DNA from: Arthrobacter woluwensis
Lineage (GTDB): Bacteria; Actinomycetota; Actinomycetes; Actinomycetales; Micrococcaceae
NCBI RefSeq assembly: GCF_900105345.1
Contig: NZ_FNSN01000004.1
Span: 1 to 64,000 of the forward strand
Direction: 5' to 3'
Length of the DNA: 64,000 bases
Shown here: positions 18,740-34,495 of the stretch, piece after piece
Layout: each line of letters opens with the position of its first letter
Position numbering within the stretch: the stretch's first letter is position 1
The notes under the pieces: generated by a model
Told to the model about the DNA's origin: nothing
Database searches by the model: none
The model's input: only the letters and a program-made list of their open reading frames with translations
Made by a program: the position numbers and the translations under genes

Positions 18740-19528
18740 ATGTGCGGACGCTACGTGATGTCATACGACGGCGGGGAAATCTCGACGATCCTCCGGTCTG
18801 AGCTGGACGCCCAGTGGTCCGGCCTCTACAGCATGAGCCCCGGCGTGCGCGGCCCCTTCGTCGCCGAACGCGCCGACAACAACGGGACACACGCCCGGGC
18901 GCTCGTTACCGGAACCTGGGGTATCCAGGGTGCCGCGTGGGGGAAGCCGGAAATCAAGTCCATCAATGCCCGCTCCGACAACCTGTTCCGGGTCGCGAAG
19001 TGGCGGGAACTCTACCGGGCAGGCAAGACCGCACTCGTCCCCATGAACGGGTACGTAGAGTTTGTGGAGACCTCGCCCAAGTACAAGGTGCCTGTGTTCA
19101 TTCACGACAACACCACACCCCTCCTGACCGCAGCAGGCCTCTATGACGAGGAACAGGGCGCGTACACGATCATCACCATGGAAGCCGACCTCGGAGCCGG
19201 GGAAGTCCACACCCGGCAACCGATCTTCGTCCCCGAGGACATGCAGGACCGGTGGCTACAAGTCGGGGCCGGCGACACCCCAGGCAAGGGCGCGACGGAC
19301 AAGCACAAGGAAACCCTCGCCGAACTCCGCGACTTCTCGAGTGAGGTAACCGAACGGCTCGAGTACTACGCCATCAGCAGGGATTACAACAACACCCGGA
19401 AGCTCGCCGCCGATGACCGCCGCGCAGACCCCTCACTGATCGAACCAGACCCCGAGATGCAACACATCATCGACACCGCCGACTTCGAACCAGCACTCAG
19501 CCCCAAAGAGCGGAAGGCTCAGCGGTAA
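18740..19528 (+). CDS. SRAP/HMCES-family abasic-site protein (YedK-like)
   Basis: Covalently captures abasic sites in single-stranded DNA through Cys2, protecting them from breakage. The start ATG is fixed by the MCGRY motif, since Cys2 must become N-terminal after Met removal. Family residues are visible: SINARSDNL (Asn76, Arg78), GYVEF (Glu107) and VHTRQPIF (His157). At 262 residues it is slightly longer than average, with a C-terminal extension ending ALSPKERKAQR. It lies in the accessory block between holin and tRNA-Thr and is therefore probably carried by the phage. It could guard replicating phage DNA or counter host base-excision damage. Confidence 0.88.
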   Translation: MCGRYVMSYDGGEISTILRSELDAQWSGLYSMSPGVRGPFVAERADNNGTHARALVTGTWGIQGAAWGKPEIKSINARSDNLFRVAKWRELYRAGKTALVPMNGYVEFVETSPKYKVPVFIHDNTTPLLTAAGLYDEEQGAYTIITMEADLGAGEVHTRQPIFVPEDMQDRWLQVGAGDTPGKGATDKHKETLAELRDFSSEVTERLEYYAISRDYNNTRKLAADDRRADPSLIEPDPEMQHIIDTADFEPALSPKERKAQR

Positions 19529-19713
19529 ACCATCGGGCTCGGGTCCTGCCGAAGGTGCAGGACGATGAACCCCTCAGGCAGCTGCGCCAACGCGGCCGCC
19601 TTCGCATCCTCGTAGCCCTCGCCCTCACCCACAAGGGTCCTGGCCTGGGCCGAGTCGAGCTTGTCATTAGCCCCACCAGCAGGGGCCACGGTCGCAATCA
19701 CCTTCACCCCCAC
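19519..19713 (-). CDS. Small hypothetical protein, convergent with SRAP
   Basis: 64 residues on the minus strand, overlapping the SRAP 3' end by ten bases. The sequence MGVKVIATVAPAGGANDKLD, then EGYEDAKAAALAQLPEGFIV and LHLRQDPSP, looks like a compact alpha/beta peptide of the kind phages encode, and a similar head-to-tail arrangement with SRAP is plausible. No motif I recognise. The overlapping plus-strand frame (19555 onward) has poorer amino-acid composition. Confidence 0.45.
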   Translation of the reverse strand: MGVKVIATVAPAGGANDKLDSAQARTLVGEGEGYEDAKAAALAQLPEGFIVLHLRQDPSPMVYR

Positions 19714-19752
19714 ATCATTTCACTGTCAGACCCTCGTGAGAGTCTTGCCGTC

Positions 19753-20016
19753 GTGTCAAAGCCCCGCCGTGATCGCCTCTACCCCAAGCCGAGGCACACA
19801 CGACACGCCTGGTACCTCGAAGACACCGAACCCGGCCGGCAACCACGCCAAGTCCTCATCATCGCCTGGCGACGCCACTCCTACCGTTGGGCTGCACGCA
19901 TCGTCTACTGCGTCGAAATCGAAGGCGGGGAACCCGCCGTCGTCGACTGCTGGGTACCCGCCGAAACCCTCCGCCCCGTACCGGCCGACCCCAACCGGGC
20001 ATATCGGCTGAAGTAA
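19753..20016 (+). CDS. Hypothetical protein near the prophage right end
   Basis: 87 residues if GTG 19753 is used; longer starts run antisense to the 64-residue gene and are less likely. The product is basic and aromatic-rich (YPKPRHTRHAWYLEDTEPG, RQVLIIAWRRHSYRWAARIVY, VVDCWVPAETLRPVPADPN). The IIAWRRHSYRWAARI strand and conserved-looking WVPAETLRPV end suggest a real small fold, but I do not recognise a family. It is the last ORF before the likely attachment region. Confidence 0.45.
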   Translation: MSKPRRDRLYPKPRHTRHAWYLEDTEPGRQPRQVLIIAWRRHSYRWAARIVYCVEIEGGEPAVVDCWVPAETLRPVPADPNRAYRLK

Positions 20017-20109
20017 CCTGCACAGTCAATGCGTTGCCACCAATGGCTACACCATTGGCTACAGTTCCACCACCTTACGCACATCGTGGATGCGATGGCG
20101 CATAACAAA
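20017..20109. other. Candidate prophage right-end attachment region
   Basis: Ninety-three bases without a gene between the last prophage ORF and the tRNA-Thr terminator. It holds direct repeats of TGGCTACA (20043-20050 and 20057-20064) and a CCAATGG/CCATTGG inverted pair, the kind of element an integrase might bind. The other attachment site is outside the window, so the core cannot be identified. Confidence 0.35.
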
Positions 20110-20140
20110 GGCCCCCGGAATCGCGCGGATTCCGGGGGCC
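20110..20140 (-). terminator. Terminator of tRNA-Thr
   Basis: Perfect 13-bp stem (GGCCCCCGGAATC with its complement) and a GCGCG loop, six bases beyond the tRNA 3' end on the minus strand. A near-identical core (CCCGGAATC/GATTCCGGG) occurs in the glgB terminator at 34859-34903, suggesting it is host sequence rather than phage. Confidence 0.8.
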
Positions 20141-20146
20141 TTCACG

Positions 20147-20223
20147 TGGAGCCCCCTGCCGGATTCGAACCGGCGACCCCCTGTTTACAAGACAGGTGCT
20201 CTGGCCAACTGAGCTAAGGAGGC
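20147..20223 (-). tRNA. tRNA-Thr (UGU)
   Basis: A complete cloverleaf on the minus strand. The acceptor stem GCCTCCT pairs with AGGGGGC, the D arm contains AGCTCAGTTGGCCAGAGC, the anticodon loop CTTGTAA gives UGU, the T arm is GCCGGTTCGAATCCGGC, and CCA is encoded. Its 3' end points to the prophage, the usual geometry for integration into a tRNA gene. Confidence 0.95.
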
Positions 20224-20327
20224 AGGCGCCGCGTGAAGCCACGGCGGCGCGGCTTAAAGCGTAGCCGAGAGCGGGAGGACTCCCCAAACGGGCGGCCCGC
20301 AAGCCGCACCGCACCCGCCCGGGACAG

Positions 20328-20367
20328 CACGACGGCCCGCCACCTCTCAGGGTGACGGGCCGTCGTC
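20328..20367 (-). terminator. Terminator after the DsbA-like gene
   Basis: Stem GACGGCCCGCCACC / GGTGACGGGCCGTC with one mismatch and a short loop, about 50 bp beyond the stop of the minus-strand thioredoxin gene. The rest of 20224-20420 shows no gene. Confidence 0.7.
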
Positions 20368-20420
20368 GAGCGCTGGATCCGTCTCAGGGACCGGAGCGCC
20401 GCGCTTACTTCTCGGCGGAT

Positions 20421-21326
20421 CTACTTCTTGGCGGTCTTGGCGGCGATCGCCTTGGTGATCATGTCCGGGAACTGGACGTTGGAGTTCTCGCCGACGCCGT
20501 ACTGCTTGCCGTCCACGAAGATGGTCGGGGTGCCGTTCACGCCCACCGCGGTGGCCTCCATGGTGGCGACCTTCACGAACGGGCGGTACGTGCGTTCGTC
20601 CACGCAGTTGGCGATGTCCTTGGCGCCGACATCCTGTGCGATCTTCTTCAGCTGGTCGTTGCTCAGACCGGCGCTGCCCTCGGCGGGCTGCTGGTCGAAC
20701 AGGGCCTTGAAGTACGCCTGGTACTTGTCCGGGGACACGTTCAGGACGCAGGCCGCTGCGGCGGCGGCGCGGGAGGAGTAGTTGGTGGTCGAGCGGGAGT
20801 CGAGCAGGCCGATCGGACGGTACTCCACCGTGATCTTGCCGCTCTTCACGTTCTCGTCCAGCAGCGAGCCGTAGGTGGTCTCGAAGTTCTTGCAGACCGG
20901 GCAGATGAAGTCGATGTACGCGACCACCTTGACCGGCTTGCCGGACTCCGCCTCGACGCCCGGGGCCTTCGCCTCGGCGCCCTGGCTCGGCGCGGCCGTC
21001 GGCTGCGGGGGCAGCGTCGCCGTGTTGATCTGGGCGGCCGGCTGGGCGCTCACGCCGTCCTTCGTCAGGATCACGCCGCCATGGATGTTGGCGTTGGCGG
21101 GCGTGCTGCCGGAATCCGGGATGGGCGCGTTGTTCGCGTTGTTGGCCATGATGGCCCAGATGACGATGGCGACCACCAGCACGGCGGCGACCACCACACC
21201 CCAGATGAGCAGGAGCTTGTTCCGCTTCTCCTTCTTCACCTGCTGTTCACGGATGATGCGGGCCTGCTCACGGGCCTGCGCGGTACGTTCGGCCTTGCTG
21301 GGGCGCGGTTCATTAGAAGGGCTCAT
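20421..21326 (-). CDS. Membrane-anchored DsbA-family thiol-disulfide protein
   Basis: Oxidises or isomerises disulfides in exported proteins. 301 residues; ATG 21326 follows TGAGGAAGC. Residues 1-37 are charged and cytoplasmic, 38-60 form one membrane helix (LLLIWGVVVAAVLVVAIVIW), then a proline/alanine linker leads to a thioredoxin fold from about 130. The active site is CPVC (142-145) in YIDFICPVCKNFE. The cis-proline loop is GTPTIFVDG. An additional Cys pair (AACVL and ANCVD) lies in the helical insertion. This is the usual actinobacterial layout of a DsbA domain tethered outside the membrane. Confidence 0.9.
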   Translation of the reverse strand: MSPSNEPRPSKAERTAQAREQARIIREQQVKKEKRNKLLLIWGVVVAAVLVVAIVIWAIMANNANNAPIPDSGSTPANANIHGGVILTKDGVSAQPAAQINTATLPPQPTAAPSQGAEAKAPGVEAESGKPVKVVAYIDFICPVCKNFETTYGSLLDENVKSGKITVEYRPIGLLDSRSTTNYSSRAAAAAACVLNVSPDKYQAYFKALFDQQPAEGSAGLSNDQLKKIAQDVGAKDIANCVDERTYRPFVKVATMEATAVGVNGTPTIFVDGKQYGVGENSNVQFPDMITKAIAAKTAKK

Positions 21327-21501
21327 GCTTCCTCAGGGGGATAGAGGGCCTCGGGGCCCTGGGCTACCTCATTCAGCACGATTTTAGGCCAGATGTCTGG
21401 GAAACCGCTGGTCGAGCCGATGACAGCACGCGGCGCGGGCTGCAACTCGTCGTGTCACCGACCCCGACGGTCACACATCCACCCCCGGCCCGACGTGCGA
21501 C

Positions 21502-21507
21502 TAGGCT
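21502..21507 (+). promoter_or_regulatory. Possible -10 box of otsAB
   Basis: TAGGCT, a typical actinobacterial -10 (TANNNT), 40 bases before the otsA start. No clear -35 at 17 bp upstream. GAGGGGG at 21536-21542 is the ribosome site. Confidence 0.35.
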
Positions 21508-21546
21508 GGAAGCAGGAATCGAGAAGCCAACCTCTGAGGGGGCGCC

Positions 21547-23041
<1,495 letters not shown>

Positions 23042-23049
<8 letters not shown>

Positions 23050-23896
23050 GCCCATCTGGCCCGAACAGACGCGCGGCAGCCTGAACGCGGAGCTGCGCCG
23101 CGCCGTCGAGCATCTGGCCGACGCCCCGCAGCTGCTCGTGGCGCTGGACTTCGACGGCACGCTCTCCCCCTTGGTCGCCCACGCCGACGAGGCGCGCCCG
23201 CTCCCCCGCGCGGCCGCCGCCTTCCGCCGCCTTTCGTCGCTGGAGGGCACGACGACGGCGCTCGTGTCGGGCCGCTCGCTGGCCAGTCTGCGGGCCGTGG
23301 CTCAGCCCGCCCCGGAGACCCTGCTGGTCGGCAGCCACGGCGCGGAGGTCTGGCTGGGCGCCGGCAGCACCGGCCTGGTCCTGGACCCGGCCCAGCAGGC
23401 GCTGCTGGAGAAGGTCCATCAGGTGCTCGAGGAGGTCGCCCAGGTGGCGCCCGGATGCTGGGTGGAGGAGAAGCCGGCCGGCGCCGTGCTCCACACGCGC
23501 CAGGCCACCGTGGAGGACGCGGTGGACGCCGAAGCCGCGGCCCGGCATCTGCTCGAACGTGAGCCCGGGGTCCATCTCATGAACGGCAAGCGCGTCCTGG
23601 AGGCCTCCGTGGTCCGCTCTTCGAAGGGTGAGGCCCTGGATTTCCTCCGCACGGTGCTCGGCCCCGTCGCCGTGCTCTACGCCGGGGACGACACCACGGA
23701 CGAGACCGCCTTCGCCCGCCTCGACACCAATCCCGGCCTGCCCCATCCTGATCTCGGCGTGAAGGTCGGCGAGGACTTCACCGCCGCGCAGTTCCGCGTG
23801 CCCTCCCCCGAGGGGGTGGCGGACCTGCTGGAGATCCTGTTCAGCCACCGTTCACGTCATCAGGGAGACAAAGGTCACAACGATCTGCCATACTGA
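23042..23896 (+). CDS. otsB: Trehalose-6-phosphate phosphatase
   Basis: Removes phosphate from trehalose-6-phosphate. 284 residues from ATG 23042, overlapping otsA. It is a HAD-superfamily enzyme: LVALDFDGTLSPLV holds the catalytic Asp36 and Asp38, LVSGRSLAS is motif II, SSKGEALDFL carries the motif III lysine region and YAGDDTTDETAF is the Mg-binding motif IV. Length and order match OtsB. A Crp-like palindrome begins four bases after the stop, so regulation probably changes there between the ots genes and the ABC ATPase gene. Confidence 0.95.
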
Positions 23897-23899
23897 GGA

Positions 23900-23915
23900 T
23901 GTGATGTGACGCACA
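23900..23915. promoter_or_regulatory. Crp/GlxR-like operator candidate upstream of the sugar ABC ATPase gene
   Basis: TGTGATGTGACGCACA matches the Crp consensus TGTGA-N6-TCACA with one mismatch. It lies 147 bases before the ATPase start, a reasonable distance for carbon-source control. No matching promoter was firmly located. Confidence 0.35.
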
Positions 23916-24061
23916 TTACCGTGCGGCATCGCCTTGAGTGCGGGATCCACGTGGCAGGGCTCGGCCCGGCCGGAGGACCCCGCACTTTCACGACAACTGA
24001 ATACACACCATTCACTACGGATCGTTCGGCACGTACCTGCCGATGAAGGGACACGATAACT

Positions 24062-25144
<1,083 letters not shown>

Positions 25145-25188
25145 TCCTCGGTTCGCTGACTCGACGGTTCTCTGAACCCTCAGCCTCG

Positions 25189-25216
25189 ACGGCCCGTTCC
25201 TCACGGAACGGGCCGT
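25189..25216 (+). terminator. Terminator after the ABC ATPase gene
   Basis: Perfect 12-bp stem ACGGCCCGTTCC / GGAACGGGCCGT, four-base loop, followed by CTTT. It also argues against an upstream start for the GH20 gene at 25219, which would lie right behind the hairpin. Confidence 0.9.
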
Positions 25217-25296
25217 CTTTGGTACACCCTCTTCGGCGCGCCTTCGTGGCGCCCTCCAGCAAGTCCTCCACTCCAGCGACCCTGTCAGGAGCACTC

Positions 25297-26907
25297 GTGT
25301 CACCTCAGCACCTCATCACCCCCGCGCCTCGTTCGACCGTCACCGCCGACGGAACCCTCCTCCTCACCTCCGGCACCCAGGTGGTCGCAGGCCCCGGCGC
25401 CGAAGCCGTAGCCGGGGCCTTCGCCGGCTGGCTCCGTGCCGGCACCGGCTGGGCCGTCCCCGTCCTCACCTCCGCGACCGGCGGGCCGGTCATCAGCTTC
25501 GGGATCGACTCCGCCCACCCGGACGGGAGCGAGGCCTACACCCTGACCGTCGACGACGCCGGCGTGCGGCTCAGTGCCGCCCACGCCGCGGGGCTGTTCC
25601 ACGCGTCGTCGTCGCTGCGGCAGCTGCTGCCCGCCGCCCTGGAGTCCGGCTACACCGCGACGCCGGCGGAGGACATCCCGGTCGGCCACGTCGAGGTCCG
25701 GGACGCACCCCGTTTCGCGTACCGCGGCATCATGCTCGACGTGGCCCGCAGCTACTATCCGATCGACGAGATCCGCCGGCTCATCGACGTCATGACCCGG
25801 TTCAAGTTCAACGTGCTCCACCTGCACTTGGCCGATGACCAGTCCTGGCGCATCGAGCTGGACACCCCGGAGGACAACCCCACCGGCATCGACTTCACCG
25901 AGCTCGCGCGCATCGGCAAGGACGGGGCCGTGAACCGTGAGGGCTGGGGCCTCGGCCCGGGCCGCACCGGGTACTACACCAAGGACGACTACCGCCTGAT
26001 CGTGGCCTACGCCGCAGAGCGTTTCGTCACGGTGGTCCCGGAATTCGACGTGCCGGGTCACGTGAACTCCGCGCTGGCCGCGGTCCCGGAGCTGAACCCG
26101 GACGGGATCGCCACGAGCCCCACCGCCACGGGCGAGGTGGGCTTCTCCACCCTGTACAACGACAATCCGCTCACCCGCCCCTTCGTGGCCGAGGTGTTCC
26201 GGCAGCTGGCGGAACTGACGCCCGGCCCGTACCTCCACCTGGGCGGCGACGAGGCCCTGGTCACCTCCAAGGAGGACTTCGTGGCCATGGTCACCGACTT
26301 CGCGGCGTCCGTGGCGGCCACCGGCAAGACGGTGATGGGCTGGAACGAGTACGCCCAGGCCGAGCTGCCCTCCGGGGCCGTCATCCAGTACTGGGACGGC
26401 GACCTGGAACCGACGCTGCGGCAGGTCCGGGAGAACGCGGCCCGCGTGGTCATGTCTCCCGGCAAGGGCAGCTACCTGGACCAGAAGTACGTGGAATCGG
26501 ACCCGATCGGCCTCAAGTGGGCGGCCATGGGTGACTGGGACCTCTACTACGGCTGGGATCCGGTCCGTGACGGGCTCGAGGAGCACCAGGTGCTGGGTGT
26601 CGAGGCGCCGCTGTGGAGCGAGACCATCCGGAGCCTGGACGAGGCCCACTGGCTGATCTACCCGCGGGCCATCGCCCTCGCGGAGACGGCCTGGAGCGAC
26701 GCCGCGGCGAAGGATGCGACGGAATTCGCCGCACGTCTGGGTCGGCTGGGCGAGCGTCTCGTGGCACTCGGCGTGACCTTCCGGCCCAGCCCGGACATCG
26801 AGTGGAACGCCACTCCGCGCGATCCGTTCGAAGGGGTCGACCTGTCGGCGGTGACCGCGCTGCCGGAGAACGCCGGCGTCGCGGGCGCAGCGGGTGGCAC
26901 GGAGTAA
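25297..26907 (+). CDS. Beta-N-acetylhexosaminidase, glycoside hydrolase family 20
   Basis: Releases terminal N-acetylglucosamine or N-acetylgalactosamine, probably from chitin oligomers or wall fragments. I start at GTG 25297 behind AGGAG (25287-25291), giving 536 residues. An N-terminal GH20b domain (1-135) precedes the catalytic barrel with RGIMLDVARSYYPI, FNVLHLHLADDQSWRIEL, VVPEFDVPGHVNSALAA and LHLGGDEAL, in which Asp318-Glu319 is the catalytic pair. The MGWNEYAQAELPSGAVIQYW stretch is also typical. No signal peptide is seen, so it is probably cytoplasmic and acts on imported oligosaccharides, which fits the neighbouring sugar-importer ATPase. Confidence 0.92.
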   Translation: MSPQHLITPAPRSTVTADGTLLLTSGTQVVAGPGAEAVAGAFAGWLRAGTGWAVPVLTSATGGPVISFGIDSAHPDGSEAYTLTVDDAGVRLSAAHAAGLFHASSSLRQLLPAALESGYTATPAEDIPVGHVEVRDAPRFAYRGIMLDVARSYYPIDEIRRLIDVMTRFKFNVLHLHLADDQSWRIELDTPEDNPTGIDFTELARIGKDGAVNREGWGLGPGRTGYYTKDDYRLIVAYAAERFVTVVPEFDVPGHVNSALAAVPELNPDGIATSPTATGEVGFSTLYNDNPLTRPFVAEVFRQLAELTPGPYLHLGGDEALVTSKEDFVAMVTDFAASVAATGKTVMGWNEYAQAELPSGAVIQYWDGDLEPTLRQVRENAARVVMSPGKGSYLDQKYVESDPIGLKWAAMGDWDLYYGWDPVRDGLEEHQVLGVEAPLWSETIRSLDEAHWLIYPRAIALAETAWSDAAAKDATEFAARLGRLGERLVALGVTFRPSPDIEWNATPRDPFEGVDLSAVTALPENAGVAGAAGGTE

Positions 26908-26957
26908 ACCTCCCCGGCCCCTCACGGGGCCCGGTGAGCTTAAGGGAAGATGGAACC

Positions 26958-28361
26958 ATGAGTGAGAACGCGCCCTCCAACGGGGCACAGTGGCATGACG
27001 AGCCCACCGACTACGACCAGGTGGGAAAGCTGCCCCGTGCCGAGGCCGCGAGCGTGGACGAGGCCCCCTCGGGACCCGTCGGCTCCTTGAACATCACCGC
27101 GGCCAGCGCGGACCCTGAGCTGCTGGACCTGCCGTGGCACATCGCCCTGGAGGAGTGGCCGCAGGCGAACCTTGCGGCCCTCCCCCGAGGCATCTCGCGC
27201 CACGTGGTGCGGTTCGCCCACCTGGGCGGCACCGTGATCGCCATCAAGGAGACCAGTGAGCACGTGGCCCGCCACGAGTACCATATGCTCCGCAAGCTGG
27301 CCCGGCTGGACGTCCCGGCCGTGGAGCCGGTCGCCGTCATCACCGGCCGTACCACCCCCGACGGGCGGCCCCTCAACCCCTGCCTGGTGACCCGGCATCT
27401 GAAGTTCTCCATGCCGTACCGGGCGCTCTTCTCCCAGATGCTCCGCAAGGACACCCTGACGCGCCTCATCGACGCCCTGGCGCTGCTCCTGGTCCGGCTC
27501 CACCTCGTGGGGTTCTACTGGGGCGACGTGTCCCTCTCGAACACCCTGTTCCGCCGTGACGCGGGGGCCTTCGCCGCCTACCTCGTGGACGCGGAGACCG
27601 GCGAGCTGTACCCGGACCTGTCCACCGGCCAGCGCGAGTACGACCTCGAGATCGCCCGCGTGAACATCGCCGGTGAGCTCATGGACCTGCTGGACGGCGA
27701 ACTGATCGACGAGCTCGTGGACCCCGTCGCCACGAGCGAACGGATCATGGAGTCCTACCGCCGGTTGTGGGACGAACTCACGGCCAAGGAATCCTTCGAG
27801 CTGGGTGAACGCTGGCGCGTGGGCGCCCGCATCCGCCGCCTCAACGAACTGGGCTTCGATGTGGAGGAATACGCCATCAAGACGACGGCGGACGGCTCCA
27901 CCATTCAGCTGCAGCCGAAGGTGGTCGACGCCGGGCACCACCAGCGACGCCTGCTGCGCCTGACCGGCCTGGACGCTCAGGAGAACCAGGCCCGCCGGCT
28001 CCTGAACGACATGGACGCCTACCGGGCCGACAACTACCCCGGTCAGGACGAGGAGATCAGCGCGCATGCCTGGGTCTCCCAGGTCTTCGAGCCGATCGTC
28101 CGCTCGATCCCGCGCGAGCTCTCCGGCAAGCTGGAGCCGGCCGAAGTGGTCCACGAGGTGCTCGAACACCGCTGGTACATGACGGAGAAGCGCAATCAGC
28201 ACGTCCCCATGGCCGAGGCCCTGCAGTCCTACATCGACGATGTGCTGCGGCACCGCCGGGACGAGGCCACCCTGCTCCTGAACCCGGACACCGACCTGAT
28301 CAAGGTCCTGGAAGCCGGCGTCATCAAGGCGGACGACGACGAAGAGGGCTACGAGGACTGA
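26958..28361 (+). CDS. DUF4032 protein with kinase-like fold
   Basis: 467 residues from ATG 26958 (GGGAAGATGG upstream). The N-terminal domain resembles the LPS-kinase/protein-kinase fold: a lysine strand in GGTVIAIKETSEHVARHEYHML, then LLLVRLHLVGFYWGDVSLSN, corresponding to a catalytic loop, and LVDAETGEL in the metal-binding position. The C-terminal DUF4032 domain starts near residue 260 (RVGARIRRLNELGFDVEE) and ends in an acidic tail (KADDDEEGYED). The family is conserved in Actinobacteria; its substrate is unknown. The Asp in WGDVSLSNTLF suggests that phosphotransfer is possible, but this is inference. Confidence 0.85.
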   Translation: MSENAPSNGAQWHDEPTDYDQVGKLPRAEAASVDEAPSGPVGSLNITAASADPELLDLPWHIALEEWPQANLAALPRGISRHVVRFAHLGGTVIAIKETSEHVARHEYHMLRKLARLDVPAVEPVAVITGRTTPDGRPLNPCLVTRHLKFSMPYRALFSQMLRKDTLTRLIDALALLLVRLHLVGFYWGDVSLSNTLFRRDAGAFAAYLVDAETGELYPDLSTGQREYDLEIARVNIAGELMDLLDGELIDELVDPVATSERIMESYRRLWDELTAKESFELGERWRVGARIRRLNELGFDVEEYAIKTTADGSTIQLQPKVVDAGHHQRRLLRLTGLDAQENQARRLLNDMDAYRADNYPGQDEEISAHAWVSQVFEPIVRSIPRELSGKLEPAEVVHEVLEHRWYMTEKRNQHVPMAEALQSYIDDVLRHRRDEATLLLNPDTDLIKVLEAGVIKADDDEEGYED

Positions 28362-28448
28362 TTCCTCCGGAAGAGCGCCCCTGAACGACTGCGGCCTGAT
28401 CATCCTGTGGTGCTGAAACCACCGTGATCCCGATAGGACGGTGGCCTT

Positions 28449-28499
28449 CGAAACGCAGTGGGGCTCGAAACGCAGTGGCTCTCAAAACGCCGTGGCCCG
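28449..28499. repeat. Three tandem 17-bp repeats
   Basis: CGAAACGCAGTGGGGCT, CGAAACGCAGTGGCTCT and CAAAACGCCGTGGCCCG follow each other without gaps downstream of the DUF4032 gene. The third copy runs into the terminator hairpin. Confidence 0.85.
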
Positions 28500-28523
28500 G
28501 CCGTGTTAACACGGCCGGGCCAC
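28492..28523 (+). terminator. Perfect 32-base palindromic hairpin
   Basis: GTGGCCCGGCCGTGTT and its exact complement with no spacer, so the real loop is the central few bases. TGTTCGTTG follows. Likely terminator of the DUF4032 gene. Confidence 0.75.
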
Positions 28524-28886
28524 TGTTCGTTGCGGGCCAGGAGCGCCGCAGACCTCCGCCGGCAAGGACTCAGGGGCGGCTGTAGGCACGGAGACCGACA
28601 GGCCTCCCGCACGGAACACGCCCCCGGACCGCTAGGCGCCCAGAGCGGCCTACAGACCCTCCAGCCGCCTCACGGTTCCGAAGTGCCAGCCTGATTCCCG
28701 GTACCATCCGTGAACCGTTTACTGGCGCCCGGGTCCCGTAAGCGGAGCGGGCTGGGCTTTCGAGCAGGCGATCGGCCTCGCCTGGTATTACCGGGAGTCG
28801 AATCCGTCGATGGCCGAGCTCGGTCGGTCCACGTTGGGGCGGCTTGTGGGGTGGTAGTTGGCGTGCTGGGATGCCGGTTAAAGGCG
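28524..28886. other. Non-coding stretch between the DUF4032 gene and the rRNA operon
   Basis: About 360 bases with no convincing gene, tRNA or repeat on either strand. Short ORFs here have no ribosome site and atypical composition. Confidence 0.6.
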
Positions 28887-28918
28887 AACAGCCCCCACGC
28901 TTGTGTGTGGGGGCTGTT
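28887..28918 (-). terminator. Terminator of the rRNA operon
   Basis: Stem AACAGCCCCCAC / GTGGGGGCTGTT with an eight-base loop, 60 bp beyond the 5S 3' end on the minus strand. Confidence 0.85.
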
Positions 28919-28976
28919 TCGTTGGTGGTGCAGTGATGGCCCGGGCGTCGTTGCTCGGGCCATCCTGGGTGGTTGT

Positions 28977-29094
28977 GTCCGGCGGTGTCCTACTCTCCCA
29001 CACCCTCGCGAGTGCAGTACCATCGGCGCTGTGGGTCTTAGCTTCCGGGTTCGGAATGGGACCGGGCGTTTCCCCCACGCTATGACCGCCGTAA
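28977..29094 (-). rRNA. 5S ribosomal RNA
   Basis: About 118 nt. On the minus strand it begins GTTACGGCGGTCATAGCGTG, contains CCCATTCCGAACCCGGAAGC and ends near GGACACCGCCGGAC; 5' and 3' halves pair. Ends are accurate to a few bases. Confidence 0.95.
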
Positions 29095-29319
29095 CTCTTT
29101 CAAACTCCCCACCAGGGTGGGGGTTGGTTTGTAAGGGTCACTGGATCGTTTCCGTGACACGCAACACCAACCAGTGGATCCCTTGTGGGGGTGGTGGTGT
29201 TGCTTATTCAATTATCTGGTTCCCTCGGGTCAAACTGGTGGGTTTGTTGTTTGGGGACCGCATGGTGGACGCGTAGCACAGTTTCTTTACCCCACACCCG
29301 GGGGGGTGTGGTGTGTGGT
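29095..29319 (-). other. 23S-5S spacer
   Basis: 225 bases of transcribed spacer. No tRNA. Contains the flanking CACACCCGG/CCGGGTGTG-type inverted sequences expected for 23S end processing (for example CCCACACCCGGGGGGGTGTGG at 29291-29310). Confidence 0.7.

Positions 29320-34495
<5,176 letters not shown>

Noticed and set aside
25219-25296. Upstream GTG start for the GH20 gene
   Set aside because: It begins three bases after a terminator stem and has no ribosome site, while GTG 25297 has AGGAG at proper distance.
28710-29276. A 188-codon ORF upstream of and across 5S rRNA
   Set aside because: It crosses the rRNA terminator and the 5S gene on the opposite strand; not a protein gene.
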